From Hungateiclostridiaceae bacterium UBA1305 (GTDB lineage Bacteria > Bacillota > Clostridia > Acetivibrionales > DTU013), in the NCBI GenBank assembly GCA_002307275.1, contig DBTX01000038.1, forward strand, positions 4,400-68,399: a DNA stretch of 64,000 nucleotides. Reading direction: 5' to 3'. Position numbers and translations under genes: made by a program. This document shows, piece by piece, positions 34,397-43,928 of this stretch (positions are counted from its first letter, which is position 1; every line of letters starts with the position of its first letter). The notes below the pieces were generated by a model. It saw nothing but the letters and a program-made list of their open reading frames with translations, was not told the origin of the DNA and made no database searches.

Positions 34397-35128
34397 ATGC
34401 GCATTTATAAGAGGTTGAAGCTGTTCTTGAGGATTCGTTTTCTAATTCTTCTTAATAAAATAAGGGAGGGCAGAGGCCACCCCATACACTATATCGGTGG
34501 GAGTGAGGCGCTGCCACCTCCGCTGACTGCAGATGAAGAGAATTATCTGCTGTCAAGGCTGGAGGAACAGGATTATGGTGTAAAGAGCATTTTGATCGAA
34601 CGCAATCTGAGACTTGTGGTTTATATCGCACGTAAATTTGAAAATACCGGTGTTGGTGTTGAGGATCTTGTATCCATAGGAACGATTGGTTTAATCAAGG
34701 CCATCAATACCTTTAATCCGTCCAAAAACATCAAGCTTGCCACCTATGCATCGAGATGCATCGAAAATGAAATTCTAATGTATCTAAGAAGAAATAACAA
34801 GGTCAAGACGGAAATATCCATTGACGAGCCGCTTAATATTGACTGGGATGGAAACGAACTGCTGCTTTCGGATATTCTTGGAACTGAAAATGATATTATC
34901 CATCGCAGTCTTGAAGACGAAGTGGACAGGGAACTTTTGAACACTGCAATGAAAAAACTTTCCATCCGGGAGAAGAAAATAATGGAACTGAGATTCGGAC
35001 TTGCCAATGGAATTGAGAAGACACAAAAGGAAGTGGCAGACATGCTGGGAATATCACAATCCTATATTTCGAGGCTTGAAAAAAGGATTATAAGCAGATT
35101 AAAAAAGGAAATCAACCGTATGGTTTGA
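34397..35128 (+). CDS. sigE: RNA polymerase sporulation sigma factor SigE (pro-form)
   Basis: A 243-aa mother-cell sigma factor. It has a basic hydrophobic pro-sequence (~1-30) ending at the conserved YIGGSEALPPPL cleavage region, region 2 (NLRLVVYIARKFENTGVGVE, DLVSIGTIGLIKA, TYASRCIENEILMYLR), and region 4 (KEVADMLGISQSYISRLEKR). The ATG at 34397 follows GAAAGGAGATT. Made inactive and cut by SpoIIGA encoded just upstream. Confidence 0.96.
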   Translation: MRIYKRLKLFLRIRFLILLNKIREGRGHPIHYIGGSEALPPPLTADEENYLLSRLEEQDYGVKSILIERNLRLVVYIARKFENTGVGVEDLVSIGTIGLIKAINTFNPSKNIKLATYASRCIENEILMYLRRNNKVKTEISIDEPLNIDWDGNELLLSDILGTENDIIHRSLEDEVDRELLNTAMKKLSIREKKIMELRFGLANGIEKTQKEVADMLGISQSYISRLEKRIISRLKKEINRMV

Positions 35129-35317
35129 ACCGCCAGACAAATGGGCTTAATACGCCAAATCCGCTGTTGTCAAGGCCTTTGACAAATATTTTTTACCTCG
35201 GACTTCAGTATAAAAAAGACCTCCATGGCAATAATGTTACTATTCACAGGAGGCAGCTAATATTACTTGATTGAAGTTATATTACTGCCGTACTGATTAA
35301 TTGCCGGGAGGTTTTTT

Positions 35318-36091
35318 ATGCTGGTCAACAAGGTTGAAATATGTGGTGTAAATACTTCAAAGCTGCCGGTTCTGACAAATGATCAAAAAAAGGTCCTTTT
35401 TGAAAGAATGCACAAGGGAGATACAAGCGCGCGTGAGGAATTTATAAACGGCAATCTGCGGCTCGTATTGAGTGTAATACAGAGGTTCAACAACAGGGGG
35501 GAATATGTGGACGACCTGTTTCAGGTGGGCTGTATCGGTTTGATAAAAGCGATTGATAATTTTGATGTGTCTCAGAACGTTAAGTTTTCTACGTATGCTG
35601 TCCCGATGATTATCGGTGAGATCAGAAGATACCTTCGTGATAATAATTCCATACGTGTCAGCAGGTCCTTGCGCGATATCGCCTATAAAGCGCTGCAGGC
35701 CAAGGAAAGACTGACCAGCAGGAATTCAAAGGAGCCGACGATTGCTGAAATAGCAGCAGAGCTCCAGCTTCCAAAGGAGGATGTCGTGTTTGCGCTCGAT
35801 GCCATTCAGGACCCAATCTCCCTGTTTGAATCGGTTTACCATGACGGCGGTGATGCAATATATGTTATGGACCAGGTAAGCGATGAGAAGAATATCGATG
35901 AAAACTGGCTGGAAGGTATTTCTTTAAAGGAAGCCATGCGAAAACTGAATGACAGGGAGAAGCTGATACTGAACCTTCGCTTTTTTGAAGGCAGAACACA
36001 GATGGAGGTGGCTGAGGAGATAGGGATCTCACAGGCACAAGTATCAAGACTTGAAAAAACGGCGCTACTTCACATGAAAAAATATATTTAA
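35318..36091 (+). CDS. sigG: RNA polymerase sporulation sigma factor SigG
   Basis: A 257-aa forespore sigma factor with the characteristic N-terminus VNKVEICGVNTSKLPVL, region 2 (NLRLVLSVIQRFNNRGEYVD, DLFQVGCIGLIKAIDNFD), region 3 and the region 4 helix-turn-helix QMEVAEEIGISQAQVSRLEK. The gene ends inside the left attachment site of the 16-kb element; its coding sequence is intact, but its terminator has been separated from it. Confidence 0.96.
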   Translation: MLVNKVEICGVNTSKLPVLTNDQKKVLFERMHKGDTSAREEFINGNLRLVLSVIQRFNNRGEYVDDLFQVGCIGLIKAIDNFDVSQNVKFSTYAVPMIIGEIRRYLRDNNSIRVSRSLRDIAYKALQAKERLTSRNSKEPTIAEIAAELQLPKEDVVFALDAIQDPISLFESVYHDGGDAIYVMDQVSDEKNIDENWLEGISLKEAMRKLNDREKLILNLRFFEGRTQMEVAEEIGISQAQVSRLEKTALLHMKKYI

Positions 36092-36113
36092 AAATAAAAG
36101 ACACCGGGAGGTG
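36090..36113 (+). repeat. attL (24-bp direct repeat)
   Basis: Five A, T, AAAAG, then ACACCGGGAGGTG; identical to 52453-52476. It overlaps the last two bases of sigG. The core is half of a terminator hairpin without its T-run here. Confidence 0.92.
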
Positions 36114-36187
36114 ATAAGAGCCATTTGTAGGCTGCTGGAATAATTTACATGTATGCGGATATGGCTTGTTTTATTTGGATTAATTTT

Positions 36188-36218
36188 ACCAGTGCTTTGT
36201 ACTGGTTTTTTTATTTTT
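36188..36218 (+). terminator. Element-borne terminator downstream of sigG
   Basis: The stem ACCAGT / ACTGGT is followed by TTTTTTATTTTT. It probably replaces the sigG terminator displaced by integration and overlaps the 3' end of the integrase gene. Confidence 0.7.
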
Positions 36219-37386
36219 GTATGCTTGTGGATGTATTAGTGTCCAAAGTTATGTCCAAAGTTTGTCCTTTTTTATGAAGCTTCTCTATTTTTTCAGCTGC
36301 TTTTTTGCCAGAATTCTCGTAACCATGACAATAAATATTTGTGGATGATACACTGCCATGTCCAAGTCGTTCACCTACCTCTTTTACATTCATTCCCTGA
36401 TCAAGCAAATATGATCCGTGGCTATGGCGTAAACCATGGGGTGTTATTGGCGGCAGTCCGTGACGTTTCAAAAAAGCAGGAAATGCATTTGTTAGCCAAT
36501 AGGGATATCGTGTAGTCCCATCATAATTTACAAAAACTTTTGCTTGACCGGAACATAAAAAGCCTTTGTTTTGCTGATCGGTTTTGTATATTTCCAGCAG
36601 CTTCATTGTGCTTCCGGACAAATCTATTGTGCGGTAACTATTGTCAGTTTTTGGTAACTTATCAAAAATGCCGGTACCTGAAATATATTGAGCCTGACGT
36701 TCAACTGAAAGAGTTTTATTTTTCCAATTAACATCATCCCATTGCCAGCCACACAACTCGCCCATCCTGCAGCCTGTGTCTATGGCCAGAATAACGCCTG
36801 TTTTAAACATTATTTCTTCTTTATCCAGAGCATCAAGGAGCAAACGTATCTGTTTATCATCATAAAACTTAGGCTGCTGTTTTTTACTTTTGCCCAATTT
36901 TACACCACGGCAAGGATTGGATTTATTATAAAGTTCCCAGGTGATACAAGCTTCAAAGACAGAACGTACAACGGCAAAATGATGTTTAATGGATGAATCA
37001 GACAGCGTCCTGGAAGTATTTTTGCATTGAATAACTTCCTGCCTCATTTCGGTGAAAAACTCCTGAAGCATGAACGGGGTTATCTGGTCAAGCTTTTTAG
37101 TGCCGAGCTTCTTTAAGATTCGGCCGTCTAACATTTCACGATAATACTTCCGTGTCCGGGGCTCATAATCAGATACAATGTGCTGCATCCATTTTTCAGC
37201 AGCCTTTTCAAATGTGATATTTTGGGGTGTTAACTGCCCCTTGTCTACTTCCGAAACAAAACTGGACAACTGTTTTTCGAGATCTCTTGGGCTTGAAGCT
37301 GTTACATTTTTGCTGCGACCTTTATACCGGAGCCGGTATTTCCCTTCTCCCAGGTCCACATAGTTTCCTGCTGATCTACGTTTCAT
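36211..37386 (-). CDS. int: Tyrosine site-specific integrase
   Basis: A 391-aa phage-type integrase: an N-terminal AP2-like arm-binding domain (KYRLRYKGRSKNVTAS), SAM-like core-binding domain (~60-165), and catalytic domain with AIDTGCRMGELCGWQW (first Arg), PHGLRHSHGSYLL (HxLRH), LGHGSVSSTNIYCHGYE (His and Tyr nucleophile). It should catalyse integration between attP and the sigG terminator attB. It starts within the stop of the upstream gene (4-nt overlap) and its end carries three arm-type repeats. Confidence 0.95.
   Translation of the reverse strand: MKRRSAGNYVDLGEGKYRLRYKGRSKNVTASSPRDLEKQLSSFVSEVDKGQLTPQNITFEKAAEKWMQHIVSDYEPRTRKYYREMLDGRILKKLGTKKLDQITPFMLQEFFTEMRQEVIQCKNTSRTLSDSSIKHHFAVVRSVFEACITWELYNKSNPCRGVKLGKSKKQQPKFYDDKQIRLLLDALDKEEIMFKTGVILAIDTGCRMGELCGWQWDDVNWKNKTLSVERQAQYISGTGIFDKLPKTDNSYRTIDLSGSTMKLLEIYKTDQQNKGFLCSGQAKVFVNYDGTTRYPYWLTNAFPAFLKRHGLPPITPHGLRHSHGSYLLDQGMNVKEVGERLGHGSVSSTNIYCHGYENSGKKAAEKIEKLHKKGQTLDITLDTNTSTSIQK
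36240..36267 (+). promoter_or_regulatory. Left arm-type integrase sites (TGTCCAAA x3)
   Basis: TGTCCAAAG at 36240 and 36252 and a partial TGTCC at 36263, spaced 11-12 bp. The same motif occurs three times near attR, all in the same orientation, as expected for arm-binding sites. Confidence 0.7.
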
Positions 37387-38501
37387 TTGAATTCGCCTCC
37401 ATTTTTATTTTTGTATTCTTTTATCCATTTTTCTATTTGTTCAATTTTAATATCATTGTTTTTACTGCCCTGTTTAATTATTTGATGTATCTCAGATACC
37501 GATTTACCGGCTTTGCAAAGTTCCTTTGCCCGCCTTTCCCTCTCCCTGCTAAGTTGAGTATTAAGCCTGCTCGTACACTTTTTGTGGCATTGTTTGTCTC
37601 TTTTATCTACAAGGAGAAGAGGCTGCTGGCAGATAGGGCAAAGTATCATCCGATTACCAACAAGTAAATCTAATGTGAACATAAGATATAGAGCACCAAA
37701 AAGGTTTTTCGGTCTATAAGACATAACGTGTTCATAATTAAGGTCAGTTTTGTTATATACAGCACCTATAGACGGGCTTGTTGTTTCAAGCTGCAATGAT
37801 ACTGCGGACGCAACAAAGGCTTTCACTTCCCATTCTAAAAGTCTGCTTTTAGTTAAGCCTTCGCAATCTTCATACTGTGAGGAAAATTCAATTCCGCGCC
37901 CATATAATTCTTTTGATTGGTCTTTTGGTTCAACAAGCTTAGCGGCTTCAAGCATGGTATTTTTGATTAACTTTAAATCTTGATATTCTTCGAAGTTTAT
38001 ACTATTCAGCCATAACAAATATCTCATTAGCTTTGCTTCAACAAGGAATTCTTCTGTACTCTCACTTCTTGACTTAAGCCTTTTTTTGTAATCAGCGTCT
38101 GCACTTGAGAGCGAAATATAATCAATCAGCGGTTGGTATCCATCTGCAAGTATTTGATGTATTTGTGAAATATTCTCTTGCGTAATGCCAGAATCCACGA
38201 TATCAGTTAGTCCCGATAACTTATTCATAGTTTTCTTGATAGCATTTTCGGCATGGGAAAGCTTATCTGCTGTGTTGAGGATATCTAGGCCAAGTACGCC
38301 GTAAGATGATATAAATTTTTCAGTATCTTTTGGAGTCTCTACTTTGGAAAATTCAATATAAAGCCTGAATTCCCTGTCTTCATAGAATCGGTCAAATGGA
38401 CGATATTTCATCCCGCCCGTGTTAATAGTATCTATTGTTTCACTGTCAACTCTTACAACATCCGGTATTCTCCATTCAAAATCAACAATATCATTCATCA
38501 T
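37383..38501 (-). CDS. Uncharacterised protein with C-terminal zinc finger
   Basis: A 372-aa protein. The first ~290 residues are mainly helical and unrecognised. A zinc-finger-like CPICQQPLLLVDKRDKQCHK segment and a basic helix-turn-helix-like end (GKSVSEIHQIIKQ) follow, resembling CGNR/ABATE-type regulators in layout. AGGAGG lies before the ATG. It is co-transcribed with int through an ATGA overlap, so it may regulate integration or excision. Confidence 0.65.
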   Translation of the reverse strand: MMNDIVDFEWRIPDVVRVDSETIDTINTGGMKYRPFDRFYEDREFRLYIEFSKVETPKDTEKFISSYGVLGLDILNTADKLSHAENAIKKTMNKLSGLTDIVDSGITQENISQIHQILADGYQPLIDYISLSSADADYKKRLKSRSESTEEFLVEAKLMRYLLWLNSINFEEYQDLKLIKNTMLEAAKLVEPKDQSKELYGRGIEFSSQYEDCEGLTKSRLLEWEVKAFVASAVSLQLETTSPSIGAVYNKTDLNYEHVMSYRPKNLFGALYLMFTLDLLVGNRMILCPICQQPLLLVDKRDKQCHKKCTSRLNTQLSRERERRAKELCKAGKSVSEIHQIIKQGSKNNDIKIEQIEKWIKEYKNKNGGEFK

Positions 38502-38735
38502 AACTTATCGGAAAACCTCCTGTAATAGCCTTTGTAATATGATTTAATATCAACTAAGTGTCACATGCAATTGACTGCATCACATGAGGCTGATATACTT
38601 ATTATATACAAAATGATTGTATAAAGCAATGAACAAATTAAATATAAATCATAAGATCCCGGGTGAGTGCCGGAAAAAAGGTCTCTTCTGGCCGAAAGGT
38701 TACGGATAAAAGGCAAATGTGATAGGAGGATACTA

Positions 38736-39032
38736 ATGTCACGCAAAAGTTAGGCAATCGGGAAGTACTATGCGAGGGCAAGGCGAGTTACTAACCTGAT
38801 CGTAGAAATGAAAAAGGAAGGCTTAATTGGCCTACAACAGTGCACTCAGGTTGATAAAGTAACCCGTAGTATGTTACATAAAGATGTCGGATACCGGACA
38901 ATTGATATGGTGGTCGAGAAGAAACCTGATGTCGTAAATCAAATGCCTGGTCCAATCATAACAGATGTGGTGGATGCCGCCTTCCGGCAGGATAAGCGAC
39001 AAGACATCAAATATGGCATTGAATATCCATAA
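38736..39032 (+). pseudogene. Small phage-like gene interrupted by an early in-frame TAG
   Basis: AGGAGG lies 6 nt before ATG 38736, which reads MSRKS then TAG at 38751, and the same frame stays open as AIGKYYARARRVTNLIVEMK to 39032. Either a nonsense mutation has broken the gene, or translation restarts at ATG 38808. The product (~98 aa if read through) is unrecognised. It overlaps the next gene by 17 bp. Confidence 0.55.
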
Positions 39033-39327
39033 GCTTTCCCGGGAACAACGGGCGGCACTTGAAGAAGTAAATCGGGATACCTTAATGATCAGTGCAATAC
39101 TTCAGAAGGTGGAAATTGCATTGCACATACTCCAACCGATAGATAGGAGAATTATGGAGCTGCGGTTCCTCGAAAGACTTACATGGAATGAGGTATCAAA
39201 GGCGTTATCCTATGATGTGAGATCTGTCCAGAGAAGGTCAAAGGAGGCATTGGAGAGAGTGACGGCTATAGCCAGAATTGAGATAAGTGTTTTTGTAAGG
39301 GTAAAGAATTTACTTGAAGGGATGTGA
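39016..39327 (+). CDS. Sigma-70 region 4 / ArpU-like phage transcription regulator
   Basis: A 103-aa protein with a C-terminal helix-turn-helix: LQPIDRRIMELRFLERLTW, NEVSKALSYDVRSVQRRSKE. This is the DUF1492/ArpU type that controls late genes in Firmicute phages. The ATG at 39016 overlaps the previous frame. It is followed after 4 bp by another small gene. Confidence 0.7.
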   Translation, partial: ALNIHKLSREQRAALEEVNRDTLMISAILQKVEIALHILQPIDRRIMELRFLERLTWNEVSKALSYDVRSVQRRSKEALERVTAIARIEISVFVRVKNLLEGM

Positions 39328-39331
39328 TTTT

Positions 39332-39742
39332 ATGATAAAGAGTCGATTATATGCAAAAGCAAAAGTTGGGCGAATGCCGAAAATAATGAGTTTGTCGGAT
39401 GCCGAAATATCGAATCTTCTTCAGGAAGCCTCATTGGAAGCGGAAGACATCAAAGAGTTGCTAAATGGCCGTGACGTGGGGTTACTGGATTTTGAAGACC
39501 TCGAAGATATCCCTGCCGAGGTGATTATCCAGGGCTTAAAGATTCATTATGATGAGATAAGGGAACGAGGCAAGCAGGAAGGAGAAATTCTCGCGTGGCA
39601 ATATAACGGTGGTTTTGATCCTGACGCAAATGAAGCCGCGCGGCTGGTTTCGGGTCAAAAAATCGATTTCAGAAAAGTCAAAGGGATGGAAGAGTCTGAT
39701 TTGAGGGAATGGTTTATAAAATACCTTACAATGCTACAGTAA
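39332..39742 (+). CDS. Uncharacterised small acidic protein
   Basis: A 136-aa protein, acidic and helical, with SDAEISNLLQEASLEAEDIK and a C-terminal KGMEESDLREWFIKYL. No family recognised. The ATG at 39332 follows GAAGGGATG. It is part of the short plus-strand phage-like operon. Confidence 0.6.
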   Translation: MIKSRLYAKAKVGRMPKIMSLSDAEISNLLQEASLEAEDIKELLNGRDVGLLDFEDLEDIPAEVIIQGLKIHYDEIRERGKQEGEILAWQYNGGFDPDANEAARLVSGQKIDFRKVKGMEESDLREWFIKYLTMLQ

Positions 39743-39770
39743 AAATTATGATGATGGAAGGATGATAAAA

Positions 39771-40457
39771 ATGGAAATAACTACCTATCTTGACGCGGCA
39801 GACGTGGCTTTTGACGAGATGCTTGAAATTATTGAGAAGCAGATGGAAGCGAATGAACAACGCCAAACATTCAATCAGCCGACGCTGCCGTATGTAATTG
39901 ACCTCCGGGCAGAATTGGAGAAGACTAAGGAAAAAGCTCTGCAGGTTCATGCCGCTGCTACCAGATACGGGCGCGATACGCACGGAACTGCCGCCGAATG
40001 GTCGGATAAGGCAATTATGCGATTCCGTGATAGTTTGCTTCAGATGGTTCACAGGCCGGAGGGAAATTCTGCTCTAAAAGACTACCTTCAAAGCCAAATT
40101 TACGATCTCTGGCCGGAGCTCGTCCCTCCGCGAAATCTGACGTCTGAGGAAGTGACCGAACTTTGCGAACTTCAATCTCAGTCGGAAAGCATCCTGGAAA
40201 GCCTGAGGCAGACCGCAAACGAAGCCATTGAGGGGCTGTGGGCAATTTCGACCGCTGAACAAACACTTATCTCAGGCACAAGTTCTAACAACCAACGCTT
40301 GATTAATGATCGTACACGATGTGAACTTGCAGCTCTGGCCGGCATTATTTCCACGGCATGGGATCGGCAGGCTGGAAATCTTGTGGAGCCAGTTGCGCAG
40401 ATCACGAAGTACTATATGTCCGCCGCACCGCGCCGCTGGGAAGATAAACGAAAATAA
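39771..40457 (+). CDS. Uncharacterised helical phage-like protein
   Basis: A 228-aa all-helical protein (AADVAFDEMLEIIEKQMEAN, HAAATRYGRDTHGTAAEW) with higher GC than its neighbours. No family recognised; possibly a virion or assembly protein because the tail-tip-like gene follows. ATG 39771 sits 7 nt after GGAAGG. Confidence 0.6.
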   Translation: MEITTYLDAADVAFDEMLEIIEKQMEANEQRQTFNQPTLPYVIDLRAELEKTKEKALQVHAAATRYGRDTHGTAAEWSDKAIMRFRDSLLQMVHRPEGNSALKDYLQSQIYDLWPELVPPRNLTSEEVTELCELQSQSESILESLRQTANEAIEGLWAISTAEQTLISGTSSNNQRLINDRTRCELAALAGIISTAWDRQAGNLVEPVAQITKYYMSAAPRRWEDKRK

Positions 40458-40627
40458 AGGAAACTGGTTTGGTAAAAAGTTTGAGGTGGGCTTGTTTATC
40501 CCACAACTGCCGCCTTCAAGGCGTGAATATTTGCGGTATTGGCAGGTTCATCTCAATATTTTAGTCGAACGATTAAAGCTAATAGGGGACATAACCCCTT
40601 GTAAAATTGAAAGGAGAGTGATTTTAA

Positions 40628-41968
40628 ATGTCGATGGAAATTGCTTTAGTGTCTGATTCAATGATTTTTCTGGCGGCCGACAAAAGATGTTCTATAATAG
40701 AACCAAATGGAACAAAAACGCCAATACATGATAATATGCAAAAAATTAAGAGGATTACGCCCCAGACATATATAGCGACTGGAGGCCTCAATCAATGTAT
40801 GTCCATTTTTGATGGCTTGCTCCAGGCTGAGTTTTTCAATGGTTCAGTGTTCAGATTTGAATCCTTATCTGAGATTGGCATTGAAAAAATTACTGAATTA
40901 TGTAGAATATCCGATAAGCAGTTCAGGCTTCAGGGCAATGATTTTCCTCCAAATGCTACGACAATATCAATTGTACTCATCGATTGGTCGAGTGGCCCTC
41001 AAGTTGGTATCTTCGATCCAAAACATGACTATGTTCCTACCTTTCAATGTCATAACGGTGCTGTCTTTTGCAAGAGCGCGATTTCTCCGGTGGAATTTTT
41101 ACCTGAGCTTAAAAAGATACATGATGAAAATTACAGCAGGGATCCTGTTGATTTTTTCAAGGCTGTTTTTTTGCGAGCTTCCGAAATGGATCCGTCCATA
41201 AGTTCATCTTTCGACCTTTCGTACCTCACCTTAAAAAATGTTGTAGATACAGCGTCAAAAGGCCTTTTGACGTCTTTTAATACAAGTAACTATTTGGACG
41301 TTACGCTGAATTCATCGGGCTATTTGACGGGCTATAAGATCGTCGACGGTAGTATTGAGGATATCAAAATTATTAACTTAACAGCGGAAAAAATAATCGC
41401 CGGTTCGGTACTCATTGATGTAAATATGATCGTTGGCTCCGGGAATAACGTATTTAAGTCAGACACGAATGGTATCTATCTGGGAAACGCCACATTTGCA
41501 AATGCTCCTTTTAGGGTTACCATGGAAGGTGATTTGTACGCGACAAATGCGAATATAACAGGCAGCATAAATGCCGGGTCGACAATTACAGGGGCTACAA
41601 TCACGGGTGGCAGCATAAATGTTGAAACTGACCTGCATGTGGGAAACAGTATTTATGTCGGTGACAGTGAAGAGGCTGGCAAGAGCATTATTTTCCGGAG
41701 TTCAGCAAGCATAGATTCGGTTGAAACAGGCATTGCGGACATAACCATTGATTGCGAGGTTCTTAAGCTTGATACCCCGCTAACGCAGGTAGGCCTCAAT
41801 TTAGGCACTCTGGGCGATACCGTTTATGTTCAAGGGGAATGGGATTTCTCCGATGCTACAGTTATTGGGATAGAAAGCGATATAAGCGGTGCGTCCGATG
41901 TTTTTCAATCACTAGATGGTAAAACTGTAACTGTTGATAACGGCATAATTACTTCAATAGTTGTATGA
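40628..41968 (+). CDS. Phage tail-tip-like protein with Ntn-hydrolase-like N-terminal domain
   Basis: A 446-aa protein. Residues ~1-190 resemble a proteasome/HslV-type fold (IALVSDSMIFLAADKRCS, then DNMQKIKRITPQTYIATGGL). Residues ~235-400 are the repetitive beta type of phage tail-tip/endopeptidase-tail proteins (GNATFANAPFRVTMEGDLYA, then ITGSINAGSTITGAT). AAAGGAGAGTG precedes the ATG. It has no tail-gene neighbours, so its use is unclear. The Ntn similarity is by eye and the catalytic nucleophile is not evident. Confidence 0.65.
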   Translation: MSMEIALVSDSMIFLAADKRCSIIEPNGTKTPIHDNMQKIKRITPQTYIATGGLNQCMSIFDGLLQAEFFNGSVFRFESLSEIGIEKITELCRISDKQFRLQGNDFPPNATTISIVLIDWSSGPQVGIFDPKHDYVPTFQCHNGAVFCKSAISPVEFLPELKKIHDENYSRDPVDFFKAVFLRASEMDPSISSSFDLSYLTLKNVVDTASKGLLTSFNTSNYLDVTLNSSGYLTGYKIVDGSIEDIKIINLTAEKIIAGSVLIDVNMIVGSGNNVFKSDTNGIYLGNATFANAPFRVTMEGDLYATNANITGSINAGSTITGATITGGSINVETDLHVGNSIYVGDSEEAGKSIIFRSSASIDSVETGIADITIDCEVLKLDTPLTQVGLNLGTLGDTVYVQGEWDFSDATVIGIESDISGASDVFQSLDGKTVTVDNGIITSIVV

Positions 41969-42006
41969 ATAAAGGCGGGTATACTCTTCACGCCTTTATT
42001 TTATCT
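41968..42006. terminator. Bidirectional terminator
   Basis: The perfect 10-bp stem AATAAAGGCG / CGCCTTTATT with a 13-nt loop, then TTATCTTT, between convergent genes. Confidence 0.8.
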
Positions 42007-42011
42007 TTAAA

Positions 42012-42638
42012 TCATAAAATTGGTTTTATGTACGTTTCCCACGAATCATATGTAATAAATGGGTGATTATGCTTGGTTAGTGGAATAATAGTCATTCTTT
42101 GAGGGCTGATTGCTTTGTCTTTTGCTACCAGAGAAGCTTTCAAATTTACCAAATCTCTGTTCAAAACATATTTTCCAGTTGCCTTTACCAATGCATAAGC
42201 GTCATTTACATTAATATACTTTACATTTTGGTACTGATAAATTTTAATATTATCTTTTGTAAGTTCCTGAGTGGGGTTTATTGCGCTAACTATTTCCAAA
42301 TCAATTATGCCGCTCGTAGTGCTTACCCCCTTTGTGGTAGATACTGCCGTACTTGTTGTAACAGAAGTCCCAGCAGTACTTATCTGTATTTCCTTCACAG
42401 TCCCATCCCATTTGAACCCTACCCCAATTTTTTCGCTGATCGTCTTAAAAACAGAAGCAGGTATGTAATTGTAGCCATTGTAAGCCAGTATAGGCAATTT
42501 TGCGTCTTTTACCTCTTCCCCGTCCACAACAATCTTGGCGGCTGACGCTGTCAGGATGTATTGCTGGACTGCGGCTCCTACGGGAAATGCTGAGAATAAC
42601 AATGCAGCGGTTAAAAAACCAAGGATAAACTTTTTCAT
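42012..42638 (-). CDS. Secreted copper-amine-oxidase-N-like (stalk domain) protein
   Basis: A 208-aa protein with a signal peptide (KKFILGFLTAALLFSAFPVGA) and a domain of the copper amine oxidase N-terminal type (KIVVDGEEVKDAKLPILAYN, GYNYIPASVFKTIS), used in Firmicutes as a wall- or substrate-binding module. A Thr/Ser linker (~95-110) and a second short domain follow. AGGAGGTG lies 9 nt before the ATG. A cell-surface cargo gene of the element. Confidence 0.7.
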   Translation of the reverse strand: MKKFILGFLTAALLFSAFPVGAAVQQYILTASAAKIVVDGEEVKDAKLPILAYNGYNYIPASVFKTISEKIGVGFKWDGTVKEIQISTAGTSVTTSTAVSTTKGVSTTSGIIDLEIVSAINPTQELTKDNIKIYQYQNVKYINVNDAYALVKATGKYVLNRDLVNLKASLVAKDKAISPQRMTIIPLTKHNHPFITYDSWETYIKPIL

Positions 42639-42844
42639 GAAATTTCACCTCCTGAGATCATTATACAACAAAGCATGTCTCATAGCAATTATAGTCATAT
42701 TACACAGATATGTGCAAAATAAGCTGTTTCTTGCACGACTATGTACGTGACATTCCCGGTGCTAATAAGGCTTTAAGGTTCATTTATAGATTTTATCCCA
42801 ATGTGAAATAATAGGGCAGAAAAGTATCTCAAAACTTTACTTTT

Positions 42845-43213
42845 TTATTTATCCTTTCGTCCTTCAACCAAATCGTTAATTTTCTTCACGGCTTCCCTGG
42901 CTGCTTTCTCCATTCTGTCAGGATCGCCCATAGATTGTATCAGGCCGTCGCGGATGCACTCCAGCGCAGCCTCAAGCACGTTGATTCTATTTCCTAGATT
43001 CCCGGCCTCCGCTTCCTGTACGGGACTGCTGCCAGTCAGGTCCTGTTCCACTATCTCACCCACCATAAGCTTAGTAAGATCATCTATGGCCGGTTGTTCA
43101 TCGTTATATTCTTTAAGAATTTTTACTATCCTATGGCAGTTCTTGCCGACCTTCTGAAGCCCGTATTTGTCTGGGCTCTTTTTGATTATGTTCATGATAT
43201 CGCACCACATCAC
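42845..43213 (-). CDS. Uncharacterised small helical protein
   Basis: A ~116-122-aa helical protein (VGKNCHRIVKILKEYNDEQP, EKAAREAVKKINDLVEGR). The start is uncertain: GTG 43213 directly after the upstream gene or ATG 43195. No family recognised. It forms a unit with the gene upstream, 2 bp away. Confidence 0.55.
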   Translation of the reverse strand: MMWCDIMNIIKKSPDKYGLQKVGKNCHRIVKILKEYNDEQPAIDDLTKLMVGEIVEQDLTGSSPVQEAEAGNLGNRINVLEAALECIRDGLIQSMGDPDRMEKAAREAVKKINDLVEGRKDK

Positions 43214-43215
43214 AT

Positions 43216-43821
43216 TTATTTTGATTCTGATAAAATGCCATCTATTACATCAGCCGACAATTTTGTAAGTTGAGGTAGATATTCTTTTGTCTTCATAAAA
43301 GTAGCAAGTAGCTTGATTCTACCTTTAACGTCAGAATTAATTATAGTTTCATACCAATCGTATTTATAATGTTCCTTTTTTCTACTTGCCTTATATAACC
43401 AGTTTTTTAATGTACCTTCAGGTATTCTATACAATTCAGAAACCATATCAGTATGACCACACAAGAGACATATAAGTGTTATATTCTCCCGCTCATTTTT
43501 ATTGTATTTATTCTTTCGTGGGCTCATAAAATCAAAAGCATTCTTATATTCAGGCTCCCACCTAAATTTATTTTTATTGTGGTGGAGCGTGAAGTCTTTA
43601 TCAAATTTATCATAATCTATTTTCTTTGTTTCTACATGAAAACCTACGGGAACCGACTGAGCAACCTCTGGATTTGTAGAACATACATGACTTGTAATTG
43701 CTTGAATGAATTGTTCGAGTGATAATTCCTTTTCCCAATGAGTCAAGTTATTTTCCCTGAAATCCTCAAATTTTACCAGGAAATTATTGCTTTGAACTTT
43801 AATAGAAATATTTATATCCAT
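43216..43821 (-). CDS. Uncharacterised protein
   Basis: A 201-aa protein, unrecognised; the central part LICLLCGHTDMVSELYRIPE, GTLKNWLYKASR looks like a helix-turn-helix segment. The GGGGGTGG site precedes the ATG. It heads a two-gene minus-strand unit. Confidence 0.55.
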   Translation of the reverse strand: MDINISIKVQSNNFLVKFEDFRENNLTHWEKELSLEQFIQAITSHVCSTNPEVAQSVPVGFHVETKKIDYDKFDKDFTLHHNKNKFRWEPEYKNAFDFMSPRKNKYNKNERENITLICLLCGHTDMVSELYRIPEGTLKNWLYKASRKKEHYKYDWYETIINSDVKGRIKLLATFMKTKEYLPQLTKLSADVIDGILSESK

Positions 43822-43928
43822 ACATCCACCCCCAATTGATATTATATATCACCTTACTTGAAGTTCCAATATATCGATAGAATAGCAAGTTTTTCCCGAT
43901 GTACTGGATATGCATGAGCCCAGGAGCC

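Noticed and set aside
35129..35317. Sigma-F/G promoter upstream of sigG
   Set aside because: GTATA-like boxes occur, but no convincing -10 at correct spacing could be fixed by eye.
38640..38735. Cyclic-di-GMP riboswitch upstream of the small phage-like gene
   Set aside because: A stretch with GGTCTCTTCTGGCCGAAAGG and later CACGCAAAAG looked suggestive, but the required tetraloop receptor and paired arms could not be drawn.
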